Positions 24,493-32,154 of a stretch of DNA of 64,000 nucleotides are shown in pieces. The DNA comes from Thalassospira tepidiphila MCCC 1A03514 (GTDB taxonomy: Bacteria; Pseudomonadota; Alphaproteobacteria; Rhodospirillales; Thalassospiraceae). A program made the position numbers and the translations under genes. The notes beneath the pieces are model-generated. The model made no database searches and was not told the origin of the DNA. It saw only the letters and a program-made list of their open reading frames with translations. Location of the stretch: contig NZ_JPVZ01000001.1 in assembly GCF_001662875.1 (NCBI RefSeq), forward strand, positions 806,001 through 870,000, given 5' to 3'. Position 1 is the first letter of the stretch; each line of letters begins with the position of its first letter.

Positions 24493-24828
24493 ATGGCAAT
24501 ACCGGGAAATTCTGATCGTTCTGATCTTGGACAATGTGCGATCTGTGGTCGGGCGATGATCGCAGGCCCCAGTGTTGATCGCCATCACTGGCACCCGAAA
24601 TCACAGGGCGGGACTGAAACCGAATGGCTCCATCGCGTTTGCCATCGCATGATCCATCGCCTGTTTGATGAAGCCACCCTTGCACGCGACTATAACAGCC
24701 CCGACAAGCTGCTTGCCCATCCTGACATCATCAAGTTCGTCAAATGGGTGCGCAAGAAACCGGTTGATTATGTCGACTGGCCGGAAAGTGCCGGGCGTTA
24801 CGGACGCAATCGCGGCAAACGGCGATAA
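24493..24828 (+). CDS. Small HNH-endonuclease-like protein
   Basis: 111 residues. CAICGRAM (a CxxC knuckle), DRHHWHPKSQGGTE and HRVCHRMIH match the HNH/beta-beta-alpha-metal core: the first His pair, the PKSxGG turn and the C-terminal CHxxIH. Such small stand-alone HNH proteins are usually presumed nicking or DNA-repair nucleases, but their role is rarely known. The C-terminal third (LARDYNSPDKLLAHPDIIKFVKWVRKK) is helical and basic. The gene begins 6 bp after the protease stop and is probably co-transcribed. No phage or restriction genes are adjacent. Confidence 0.75.
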   Translation: MAIPGNSDRSDLGQCAICGRAMIAGPSVDRHHWHPKSQGGTETEWLHRVCHRMIHRLFDEATLARDYNSPDKLLAHPDIIKFVKWVRKKPVDYVDWPESAGRYGRNRGKRR

Positions 24829-24938
24829 GGCCCTGCATTGCCAACCCACCCAAAAGAACTGCCCATTTAACCATTTACCTGCGAAGATGGGCACAATATA
24901 CGCATCCATCGCGCAATCGCCGAAAGCAGGAAGAACCG

Positions 24939-25676
24939 ATGCCAAGCCTTGATATGCTCAACGAATTGATCCCGGTCTTTGTCACGCTGTTTGTGATCAT
25001 CGACCCGTTGGGTCTGGTGCCGGTCTTCATCGTCCTGACGCAAGGCACAAGTGCTGCGCACCGTCGGCGCATGGCGATCCGTGCCTGCTTGACCAGCTTC
25101 TTCATTCTTGCGGCCTTTGCCCTGATCGGCGAGGGATTGCTGGGCGTATTTGGCATTCACATGCCCGCCTTCCGGATTGCCGGGGGCACGTTGCTGTTTT
25201 TGATCGCGCTTGAAATGCTGTTTGAAAAGCGCAGCCAGAAACGTAACCAGCGCGCCGAACAGGTCCATCAGGAACTCGAAGAAGATCACGACACCGACAA
25301 GGCCGGAAAGACCGCCAAAGCCAAAACCAAGGCCGCAGCCACCAAAACGGCGGACGGGCCGACCATCCCGGATGACGAGGCCGATGATGTCTCGATCTTC
25401 CCGATGTCGATCCCGTTCCTGTCCGGCCCCGGCGCCATCGCATCCGTGATGCTTCTGATGGGCAAGTTCGAAGACAATATCGCCATGCAGGCCAGCGTCA
25501 TAGGCGTGGTCGCCGTCGTGATGGTGATCGCCTTTGTCTTCTTCCTGCTGGCAAACGTGGTTGCCAAACGCCTCAGCCCGACCGTTGCCACCGTGGTATC
25601 GCGCCTGCTGGGCATGATCCTGGCGGCCCTTGCGGTTCAGTTCATTATTGACGGCATAAAGCAGGCGTTTTTCTAG
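24939..25676 (+). CDS. MarC-family integral membrane protein
   Basis: 245 residues. MarC/YchE-type proteins have six helices and an unproven transport role. Seen here: helix 1 with the family motif VIIDPLGLVPVFI (about 22-34), helices at about 48-66 and 75-90, then helices at about 165-180, 188-210 and 222-240. The second repeat carries PMSIPFLSGPGAIASVM (about 148-164). An unusual charged insert of about 60 residues (about 93-147, KRSQKRNQRAEQVHQELEED then Lys/Ala-rich) separates the two halves, probably as an enlarged cytoplasmic loop. Convergent with the antiporter gene on the other strand, 38 bp away. Confidence 0.85.
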   Translation: MPSLDMLNELIPVFVTLFVIIDPLGLVPVFIVLTQGTSAAHRRRMAIRACLTSFFILAAFALIGEGLLGVFGIHMPAFRIAGGTLLFLIALEMLFEKRSQKRNQRAEQVHQELEEDHDTDKAGKTAKAKTKAAATKTADGPTIPDDEADDVSIFPMSIPFLSGPGAIASVMLLMGKFEDNIAMQASVIGVVAVVMVIAFVFFLLANVVAKRLSPTVATVVSRLLGMILAALAVQFIIDGIKQAFF

Positions 25677-25714
25677 GAACCCCAGAAAAGAAGCCTGCCC
25701 TGCGCCGACAATCC

Positions 25715-26632
25715 TTACTGGGCTGCCCAGACGTAACCGGCATACAGCACCAGCATGATGATGCCCGGTATCCGGCCGATCTGCGGACGGCGAAGCATCA
25801 GTGTCAGGCCAATCGAAACCGCAATCATCACCGGAAGGTCAAACATCAGGAACCGGTCTGCCACCGGAATCGGGGATACAACCGCCGTCAGGCCGAGAAT
25901 CCCCAGGATGTTGAAAATGTTCGACCCGATAATATTGCCAATCGCGATTTCAGATTGCTTCTTCAATGCGGCAATCAGCGACGTTGCGAGCTCTGGCAGG
26001 GACGTACCAACCGCAACAATCGTAAGCCCGATAAAGGCTTCGGACACCCCAAAGGTGCGTGCGATGGTCACCGCCCCTTCGACAAGGTAATGGGCGCCAA
26101 CCATCAGCATGGCCAGCCCCGCGACAACCCAGACAATTGACAGCCAAACATTTGAAACTGCTTCGGGCAGATCCGTCGATGACGCGGGTTCCGAACGCGA
26201 CTGGCGATAGGCAAACACCAGATAACCAATCAATGCCGCAAACATAAACCCGCCAGCCACACGGCCAAGGTCACCAAGCGCAAAGAACGGCACCAGCACG
26301 ACAGCAGCACCAAGCATCACAGCGGTATCGCGACCAAGCGTGCCGCCAGATACCGCAATTGGCCACACCACGGCAGAGACACCAACGATCAACAAGATGT
26401 TGGCAATGTTCGACCCGATGACGTTGCCAAGCGCGATATCCGGCACACCCCGCAATGCCGCATCCATGGAGACAAGAAGTTCCGGGGTTGATGTCCCGAA
26501 ACCGACCACGGTCAAACCGATCAGAAGCGATGACATGGAAAGTTTGCGGGCGATCCCGACGCTACCGCGCACCAGAGATTCCCCCCCAAAGAAAAGCCCG
26601 GCCAAACCGCCGAGCAACATCAGATATTCCAT
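25715..26632 (-). CDS. Calcium/sodium antiporter (CaCA superfamily, YrbG-like)
   Basis: 305 residues from the ATG at 26632, preceded by AAGGACG at 6 nt; a longer in-frame start at 26671 lacks this site. Two inverted halves each carry the alpha-repeat signature: GFGTSTPELLVS with GNVIGSNIANILL in the first, and AVGTSLPELATS with GNIIGSNIFNILG in the second. These Glu- and Asn-containing motifs form the cation site of Na+/Ca2+ exchangers. About ten membrane helices are visible. Substrate (Ca2+ or K+ against Na+) cannot be decided from sequence. Single gene, convergent with marC. Confidence 0.9.
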   Translation of the reverse strand: MEYLMLLGGLAGLFFGGESLVRGSVGIARKLSMSSLLIGLTVVGFGTSTPELLVSMDAALRGVPDIALGNVIGSNIANILLIVGVSAVVWPIAVSGGTLGRDTAVMLGAAVVLVPFFALGDLGRVAGGFMFAALIGYLVFAYRQSRSEPASSTDLPEAVSNVWLSIVWVVAGLAMLMVGAHYLVEGAVTIARTFGVSEAFIGLTIVAVGTSLPELATSLIAALKKQSEIAIGNIIGSNIFNILGILGLTAVVSPIPVADRFLMFDLPVMIAVSIGLTLMLRRPQIGRIPGIIMLVLYAGYVWAAQ

Positions 26633-26744
26633 GACCAACGTCCTTTCAGACCAGGAAACATAACAACGCACATCTTCAAGATGCTTTGCGCAGAGTTGTT
26701 CTGCCGACCGATCACTTGCAAGCGAACTCGTTCACCATTTCAAA

Positions 26745-26783
26745 ATAAAAAAGGGACGACATCAACAACGTCGCCCCCTTTAT
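26745..26783 (-). terminator. Rho-independent terminator after the MdeB-like E1 gene
   Basis: On the minus strand GGGGCGAC and GTCGTCCC form an 8-bp stem (one G-U pair) with a 9-nt loop, followed by TTTTTTATTTT. It lies about 20 nt beyond the stop at 26806. Confidence 0.8.
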
Positions 26784-26805
26784 AAATTTCACTGGATCAG
26801 CTTAC

Positions 26806-29232
26806 TCAGTCCCAGCGTTTAGCCGCACGCAGGATCGCATCCGTACCGATCTGATAGTGATCATAAAGCGCGATGCTGTCGCCGCACTGGCCAAAGGCAT
26901 TCACTCCAAGCGGCGCAACCGCGTGACCACGCACACCGCCAAGCCATGCAAGGGCAGCCGGATGACCATCAATCACCGTGACAAGGCGGGCATCGGATGC
27001 CAGCGGTTTCAGCAGGTTTTCAACATGCGCCATTTTACCATCGGCCTTGCCTTCAAGGCGGGCGCGCTCAAGATCCTGCCATTCGTTATAAAGGCGATCG
27101 GTCGAGGTGACAGCCAACAGGCCCAAGCCCGGATGATCTTCAGACAGCTTTTCCCACGCAGCAATTGCTTCGGGTGCCATGGCCCCGCAATAGGCAATCG
27201 CCATCTTGCAATCCTTACCCGGCTGACGCAGCCAATAGCCACCCGAAATAATTTCGGTCTTTTCAGACTCTGACAGGTCACGTTCCGGCTGCGAGAGCGG
27301 TTTGGTCGACAAACGCAGGTAAATCGATCCACCGTCCGGGTCCTGCATATGCTCAAACGACCAGCCCATGATGGCAGCCAGTTCGTCGCCAAAGCTTGGC
27401 TCAAAACTGGTCAGGCCGGGCTGCCCCATACCGATCATTGGCGTGCTGATCGACTGGTGCGCCCCGCCTTCTGGGGCCAACGTGATGCCGCTTGGTGTTG
27501 CCACGACCATAAAACGCGCATCCTGATAGCAGGCGTAATTCAGCGCATCGAGGCCGCGCGCAATGAACGGATCATACAGGGTGCCAATCGGGAACAGGCG
27601 CTGCCCAAACAGGCTGTGCGACAGGCCAAGGGCGGCAAGGTTGAGGAACAGGTTGTTTTCGGCAATGCCAAGCTCAACATGCTGTCCGCTCGGCGATCTG
27701 ATCCATTTCTGGGCTGAGGGAACCTTGCGTTCCTTGAACTCATCGGCCAGTTCTTCGCGGCCAAACAGACCGCGCTGGTTCACAAACCCGCCAAGGTTGG
27801 TTGAAACCGTCACATCGGGCGAGGTGGTCACGATCCGGTCCGACAGGTCGCTGTTTTTCATCTTGGCCAGTTCATTCAGGATCTTGCCAAAGACTTCCTG
27901 CGTGCTGGACGTTTCGGCACGTGCATAGGGCATTTCGGGGATGGTGATGTGCTTGGCCGACTTGTTGCGCGGGGCGTCATCGTTAAACGGTGCCTTGGCG
28001 ATATAGTCGCGAAGCGCATCGGCACTGATATCAAGGCCGGCTGCGACATCCCATTCCTGCCCATCGGCGATCTTGTTCTGAAGCTTGAAGGCATCCATCT
28101 GCGGCACGTTCATCAGGCCCGCATGGTTGTCCTTGTGCCCCTGAAGCGGGGTACCATAGCCCTTGACGGTATAGGCAATAAACACGGTCGGCTTATCATT
28201 GGGAACGGCGTCAAAGGCGCTGAGTACGGCTTCCATGCAATGGCCACCCAGATTGGTCATCAGATCATGAAGCTGGTCATCGTCATAGTCGCCCAGCAGG
28301 CTTGCCAGTGCATTGTCGCCTTCCATGTCCGATGTAATCTGCTTGCGCCATGCCGCCCCGCCCTGGAAGGTCAGCGCGGAATAGATGTCGTTGGGCACGT
28401 CATTCAGCCACTTCTTAAGCGATTTCCCGCCCGGCTTGGCAAAGGCGTCATGCAGCTTGCGACCATATTTGATGGTAATGACGTTCCAGCCAACCGCGCG
28501 GAAGAAACGGCCAATCACGCGGAACAGATGGGCATCAATCATGCCATCAAGGCTTTGGCGGTTATAATCGATCACCCACCAGACATTGCGAATGTCATGC
28601 TTCCAGGTATCAAGCAGCGCCTCATAGATATTGCCTTCATCAAGTTCGGCATCGCCAACAAGGGCAACCATGCGACCGGGTGTTTCATCCTTGGGCAGCA
28701 TGTCCTTGTAGCGCAGGTAATCTTGCGTCAGGGCGGCAAAGTTAGTTACCGCTGCACCAAGGCCGACGGAGCCGGTCGAGAAATCGACCTGATCGCCATC
28801 CTTGGTGCGGGACGGATAGGATTGCGCACCACCGAACGAGCGGAATGCTTCGAGCTTTTCCTTGGTCTGACGGCCAAACAGATAGTTGATCGCATGAAAT
28901 ACCGGGCTTGCATGCGGCTTGACCGCAACCCGGTCCTGCGGACGCAGAACATTGAAATAAAGGGCTGTCATCAGGGTCGTCATCGACGCACAGCTGGCCT
29001 GATGGCCGCCAACCTTGATGCCGTCGCGCTTGGGGCGCAGATGGTTGGCATTATGGATTGTCCAACTTGACAGCCAGCGCACTTTCTTTTCAAGCAGACC
29101 CAGCATCTCAAGGTCCTTGGCATTGATATCGGCCGTGCTGCTTGCTTCGATGATTTCACCGATTTCCGGTGCGCTTTCCTGTACTGACATTTCCTGATTG
29201 CTTTCTTTTTTATCCGATATTGCGGGTTTCAT
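26806..29232 (-). CDS. mdeB: 2-oxoacid dehydrogenase E1, AceE/MdeB-like (thiamin-diphosphate dependent)
   Basis: 808 residues in the homodimeric E1 family (AceE-like). The thiamin-binding segment is GDAELDEGNIYEALLDTWKH (about 190-210) with the ending VIDYNRQSLDG. The N-terminal helix region has the AceE-like NANHLRPKRDGIKVGGHQASCAS. The pyrimidine-binding half contains GQHVELGIAENNLFLNL and TPSGITLAPEGGAHQS. In Pseudomonas putida the same family member MdeB processes 2-oxobutyrate next to methionine gamma-lyase MdeA. Here a methionine gamma-lyase lies 1.5 kb upstream on the same strand, so the MdeB assignment rests on family plus context. True AceE proteins are longer (about 885 residues). 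No E2 or E3 gene is adjacent, so those subunits would be borrowed. The first ATG has poor ribosome-binding context; M15 (MSVQES) is an alternative start. Confidence 0.8.
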   Translation of the reverse strand: MKPAISDKKESNQEMSVQESAPEIGEIIEASSTADINAKDLEMLGLLEKKVRWLSSWTIHNANHLRPKRDGIKVGGHQASCASMTTLMTALYFNVLRPQDRVAVKPHASPVFHAINYLFGRQTKEKLEAFRSFGGAQSYPSRTKDGDQVDFSTGSVGLGAAVTNFAALTQDYLRYKDMLPKDETPGRMVALVGDAELDEGNIYEALLDTWKHDIRNVWWVIDYNRQSLDGMIDAHLFRVIGRFFRAVGWNVITIKYGRKLHDAFAKPGGKSLKKWLNDVPNDIYSALTFQGGAAWRKQITSDMEGDNALASLLGDYDDDQLHDLMTNLGGHCMEAVLSAFDAVPNDKPTVFIAYTVKGYGTPLQGHKDNHAGLMNVPQMDAFKLQNKIADGQEWDVAAGLDISADALRDYIAKAPFNDDAPRNKSAKHITIPEMPYARAETSSTQEVFGKILNELAKMKNSDLSDRIVTTSPDVTVSTNLGGFVNQRGLFGREELADEFKERKVPSAQKWIRSPSGQHVELGIAENNLFLNLAALGLSHSLFGQRLFPIGTLYDPFIARGLDALNYACYQDARFMVVATPSGITLAPEGGAHQSISTPMIGMGQPGLTSFEPSFGDELAAIMGWSFEHMQDPDGGSIYLRLSTKPLSQPERDLSESEKTEIISGGYWLRQPGKDCKMAIAYCGAMAPEAIAAWEKLSEDHPGLGLLAVTSTDRLYNEWQDLERARLEGKADGKMAHVENLLKPLASDARLVTVIDGHPAALAWLGGVRGHAVAPLGVNAFGQCGDSIALYDHYQIGTDAILRAAKRWD

Positions 29233-29655
29233 GCGATGTCGTCTGGCGTCTCAATAATTCGGCACCACAATGCCGATTTTTAGGGGCACGTCGCGGAAAT
29301 CAAGATGGCGGTCCGGCAATTCACACAAGATTCGGCAATTTCACTGAAATGTTGGAATCAGCTGCGACGATCACAGGGAAACTCTCGAATTTCCGTTCCA
29401 GCAAAAACTCCGGAAAATCACTGCCGCGCCCCTATTCCCGTGCGAGTCGATCAAACTCGGAAGACCGCCAAATTCGACCAGCGCCGGGTGGAAGATTGCG
29501 GCCTGGGTGCAACCCCGGCTCAAACTCTTTGCACTGAAATATCTTATACTGATATATAGATACCGCCTCTCCTAAAGTTCGCTTCCGGTGACGTCGAAAT
29601 TGCCAAACTTCCTCTCGTTAAGATCTTTTTCCCTGACCAAAGTTATTCTATTCCG
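29233..29655. other. Intergenic region between divergent mdeB-like and solute-binding-like genes
   Basis: 423 bp. A candidate plus-strand promoter is TTGCAC (29529-29534), 18 nt, TATATA (29553-29558), about 100 bp before the start at 29656. The octamer CGGCAATT occurs twice near 29313-29340. No TyrR-type box (TGTAAA-N6-TTTACA) was found here, unlike upstream of the lyase gene. No convincing coding frame. Confidence 0.4.
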
Positions 29656-30639
29656 ATGACAGTCCGGATCGGAGCAATTCGAGGCGTATTATCCTCTGTG
29701 GCCAACTGGTTCACAGCCATCAAAGATGTTGCCCGACAAGTTCTTTGCCTGATGATCTTCACTGCGTACCTGTTTGGTAGCATCCCCGCCCATGCGCAGT
29801 CGGCATCCACCAATGATCCACGCGTCGTGCGCATCCCGATGGATACACCATCGGAATTTTGCCGCGGCGAGATCACCTGGGAAGCACACCGGGAATATCA
29901 CATTGATCTGTTGCGACTGGCCCTGAGACTGAGCGGGCACAACGCCACCCTTGTGCCGGTATGCATGGATTACCCGACCGAAGACCGGCGCATCCCGATG
30001 CTCGAAGCTGCCGACCAGTTCGACACGGTTTTCTTTGGTACCAATGCAGAGCGCGAAGAAAGGCTGCTTGCGGTCTATATCCCGATCTATCTTGGCACCA
30101 CCGGTTTGCGGCTTTTTATGCTGCATAAAGACCTCAAAGAACCGTTCAGTCAGATTGAGACGATTGACGACCTCAGGAAACTCTCGATGGGTCAGGGACT
30201 TGGATGGCCAGACAATGAGATTTTGATCGATAACGGCTTTGACGTCGTTAGCGGACGTTACAGAACGCTTCATCGTATGCTCGACGCAAGGCGATTTGAT
30301 CTTTATCCGCGTGCCTACTGGCAGATTGCCGGCGAATGGAACTGGATGAAGTGGGAAGCACCCGGTATCGAAATTGCCAAGAAAACAGCACTTTATTACC
30401 CGCAGCCGATCTATTTCTTTGTCAGCCCGCAAAATCCGGATCTGCGCGACATCATCGAAACCGGACTTAAGCGCGCCTTTTCAAACGGCATGATGCTGGA
30501 TCTTTTGAAAACCCACCGCGATACCGCACCGTCATTCTCACAGATTGATCTGCACAACCTGAAAGTCATGCGGATCGAGAATAAACACCTGTCAGACCGA
30601 TCACGCAAAGCAATGGCGCAATACAGTCTGTTTGACTAG
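29656..30639 (+). CDS. Periplasmic solute-binding-like protein (extracellular family 3 fold), orphan
   Basis: 327 residues. The N terminus has a hydrophobic segment (VLCLMIFTAYLFGSIPAHAQS, about 29-49) ending in an AHA-Q cleavage site, so the mature protein is periplasmic. The start is uncertain: the ATG at 29656 has no good ribosome-binding site, and an ATG at 29752 would leave a very short signal. The body resembles family-3 solute-binding proteins: RIPMDTPSEF, a first lobe ending in VYIPIYLGTTGLRLFML, TIDDLRKLSMGQGLGWPDNEIL and RRFDLYPRAYWQIA. There is no adjacent permease or ATPase, so it may act as a sensor partner or share a transporter. It lies, on the opposite strand, between the MdeB-like and MdeA-like genes. 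Confidence 0.7.
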   Translation: MTVRIGAIRGVLSSVANWFTAIKDVARQVLCLMIFTAYLFGSIPAHAQSASTNDPRVVRIPMDTPSEFCRGEITWEAHREYHIDLLRLALRLSGHNATLVPVCMDYPTEDRRIPMLEAADQFDTVFFGTNAEREERLLAVYIPIYLGTTGLRLFMLHKDLKEPFSQIETIDDLRKLSMGQGLGWPDNEILIDNGFDVVSGRYRTLHRMLDARRFDLYPRAYWQIAGEWNWMKWEAPGIEIAKKTALYYPQPIYFFVSPQNPDLRDIIETGLKRAFSNGMMLDLLKTHRDTAPSFSQIDLHNLKVMRIENKHLSDRSRKAMAQYSLFD

Positions 30640-30702
30640 CCCCGGATAAAAACAACAGACCGGGATGACGCCAGGCCACCCCGATCCGCATTTGATTTGC
30701 CG

Positions 30703-31929
30703 TTACTCGGCGGCAATCGCCATCTGATCGCCATCTAGCGCGTTCGACAGATCAGCCAGAATATCATCGATGCTTTCAAGCCCGGCCGACAGGCGGATCA
30801 GACCATCGGTGATCTGATATTCGGCGCGTTCTTCGGCGGTGTAGGTCGAATGGGTCATGGATGCCGGATGCTGGATAAGGGTTTCGGCATCGCCCAGACT
30901 GACCGCGCGCGTAATCATGTTAAGGCCGTTCATCAGTTTGCGGCCTTCCTCGATCCCGCCCTTAAGTTCGAACGCGATCATGCCGCCAAACCGGTCCATC
31001 TGTTTTTTCGCCAGTTTATGATGCGGGTCGCTTTCAAGTCCCGGATAGAAGACCTTCTCGACCTTCGGGTGCTTCTCCAGGAAATCGGCGATTTTTTCGG
31101 CATTGTCGCAATGGCGTTCCATGCGAAGCTCAAGCGTTTTAAGACCGCGCATCACAAGGTTGGCATCCTGCGCGGAAAGCACCGCACCGGTCATATCCTT
31201 AAGCCCGATCAGACGGACCTGCGTCATGTCTTCAAGCGTTCCGATCACTGCGCCAGCCATCAGATCGCCATGGCCACCCAGATATTTGGTCGCAGAATGC
31301 ACGACGATATCAGCACCGAGTTCAATCGGGCGCTGCAGATAGGGCGTGCAATAGGTGTTGTCGACAACGACCTTGGCACCATGCTTGTGCGCGATGTCGG
31401 AAATGGCTTCGATATCGACCAGACGCATGTTCGGGTTGGCCGGCGTTTCGAAATAGACAATCTTGGTCTTGTCCGAAATCGCCTTTTCCAGCTCTGCCGG
31501 ATCGGTCAGATCGACATGGGTATGGTTGATGCCGAATTTTTCCAGACCGTGGCGGAAATAGGCAAATGTGCAGCCATAAAGCGTGCGATCAACAATGATC
31601 TCGTCGCCCGGCGCAATAAAGGTCCAGAAAACAGATGTAATCGCGCCCATGCCCGATGCGGTTGCAACGGCGGCTTCACCGCCTTCCAGCACCGCAAGCC
31701 GTTTTTCGAGAAGATCCAGCGTCGGGTTGGCAATACGGGAATAGATAAAGCCCTGCTCGTCGCCAGCAAAGAACCGCCCGCCCTGCTCGGCTGTTTCGAA
31801 CGCAAAGGTCGAAGACATGTAAACCGGCTGGTTCAGCGCGCCATTGTGGCTTTGCGGATCATAACCGTGATGGATCGCACGGGTGGCAAAACCGGTTTTG
31901 GCGCTGTTGTGTTTGTCATGGGCAGACAT
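30703..31929 (-). CDS. mdeA: Methionine gamma-lyase (PLP-dependent)
   Basis: 408 residues from the ATG at 31929 (AAGGAG 7 nt upstream). It splits L-methionine into methanethiol, ammonia and 2-oxobutyrate. It has the Cys/Met-metabolism PLP fold. The PLP lysine lies in [31 protein letters not shown] contains the Tyr and Cys (Tyr114 and Cys116 in the P. putida enzyme) that mark methionine gamma-lyase against cystathionine lyases. [12 protein letters not shown] and [17 protein letters not shown] are typical. The 2-oxobutyrate formed is the expected substrate of the MdeB-like E1 downstream. A divergent TyrR-type regulator and a perfect TyrR box sit upstream. Confidence 0.9.
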   Translation of the reverse strand: MSAHDKHNSAKTGFATRAIHHGYDPQSHNGALNQPVYMSSTFAFETAEQGGRFFAGDEQGFIYSRIANPTLDLLEKRLAVLEGGEAAVATASGMGAITSVFWTFIAPGDEIIVDRTLYGCTFAYFRHGLEKFGINHTHVDLTDPAELEKAISDKTKIVYFETPANPNMRLVDIEAISDIAHKHGAKVVVDNTYCTPYLQRPIELGADIVVHSATKYLGGHGDLMAGAVIGTLEDMTQVRLIGLKDMTGAVLSAQDANLVMRGLKTLELRMERHCDNAEKIADFLEKHPKVEKVFYPGLESDPHHKLAKKQMDRFGGMIAFELKGGIEEGRKLMNGLNMITRAVSLGDAETLIQHPASMTHSTYTAEERAEYQITDGLIRLSAGLESIDDILADLSNALDGDQMAIAAE

Positions 31930-32038
31930 CGGAAGGCTCCTTGAAATGCGTTTATTCTGCCCTGACAGTCGCAATCACCATGCCAGATTTAAAAATCGCT
32001 TGTTTTCAAAGACTTGCGGAAATCGTCGCTATTTTGTA

Positions 32039-32056
32039 TGTAAATATTAGTTTACA
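32039..32056. promoter_or_regulatory. TyrR box between mdeA and the TyrR-type regulator
   Basis: TGTAAA-TATTAG-TTTACA is an exact match to the TyrR consensus TGTAAA-N6-TTTACA. It lies 110 bp before mdeA and 99 bp before the regulator gene. Two weaker overlapping candidates follow at 32115-32132 (TGTACA-N6-GATACA) and 32134-32151 (TGTAAA-N6-GGTACG), just upstream of the regulator start. One strong plus weak boxes is the known architecture of TyrR targets. Confidence 0.75.
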
Positions 32057-32154
32057 CACCGACGATCATCATCATCTGAAAGCGCAAAGACGCTGGATTC
32101 CAGTCGCTTAAGACTGTACATTTATCGATACAATGTAAACTTATCGGTACGGAT

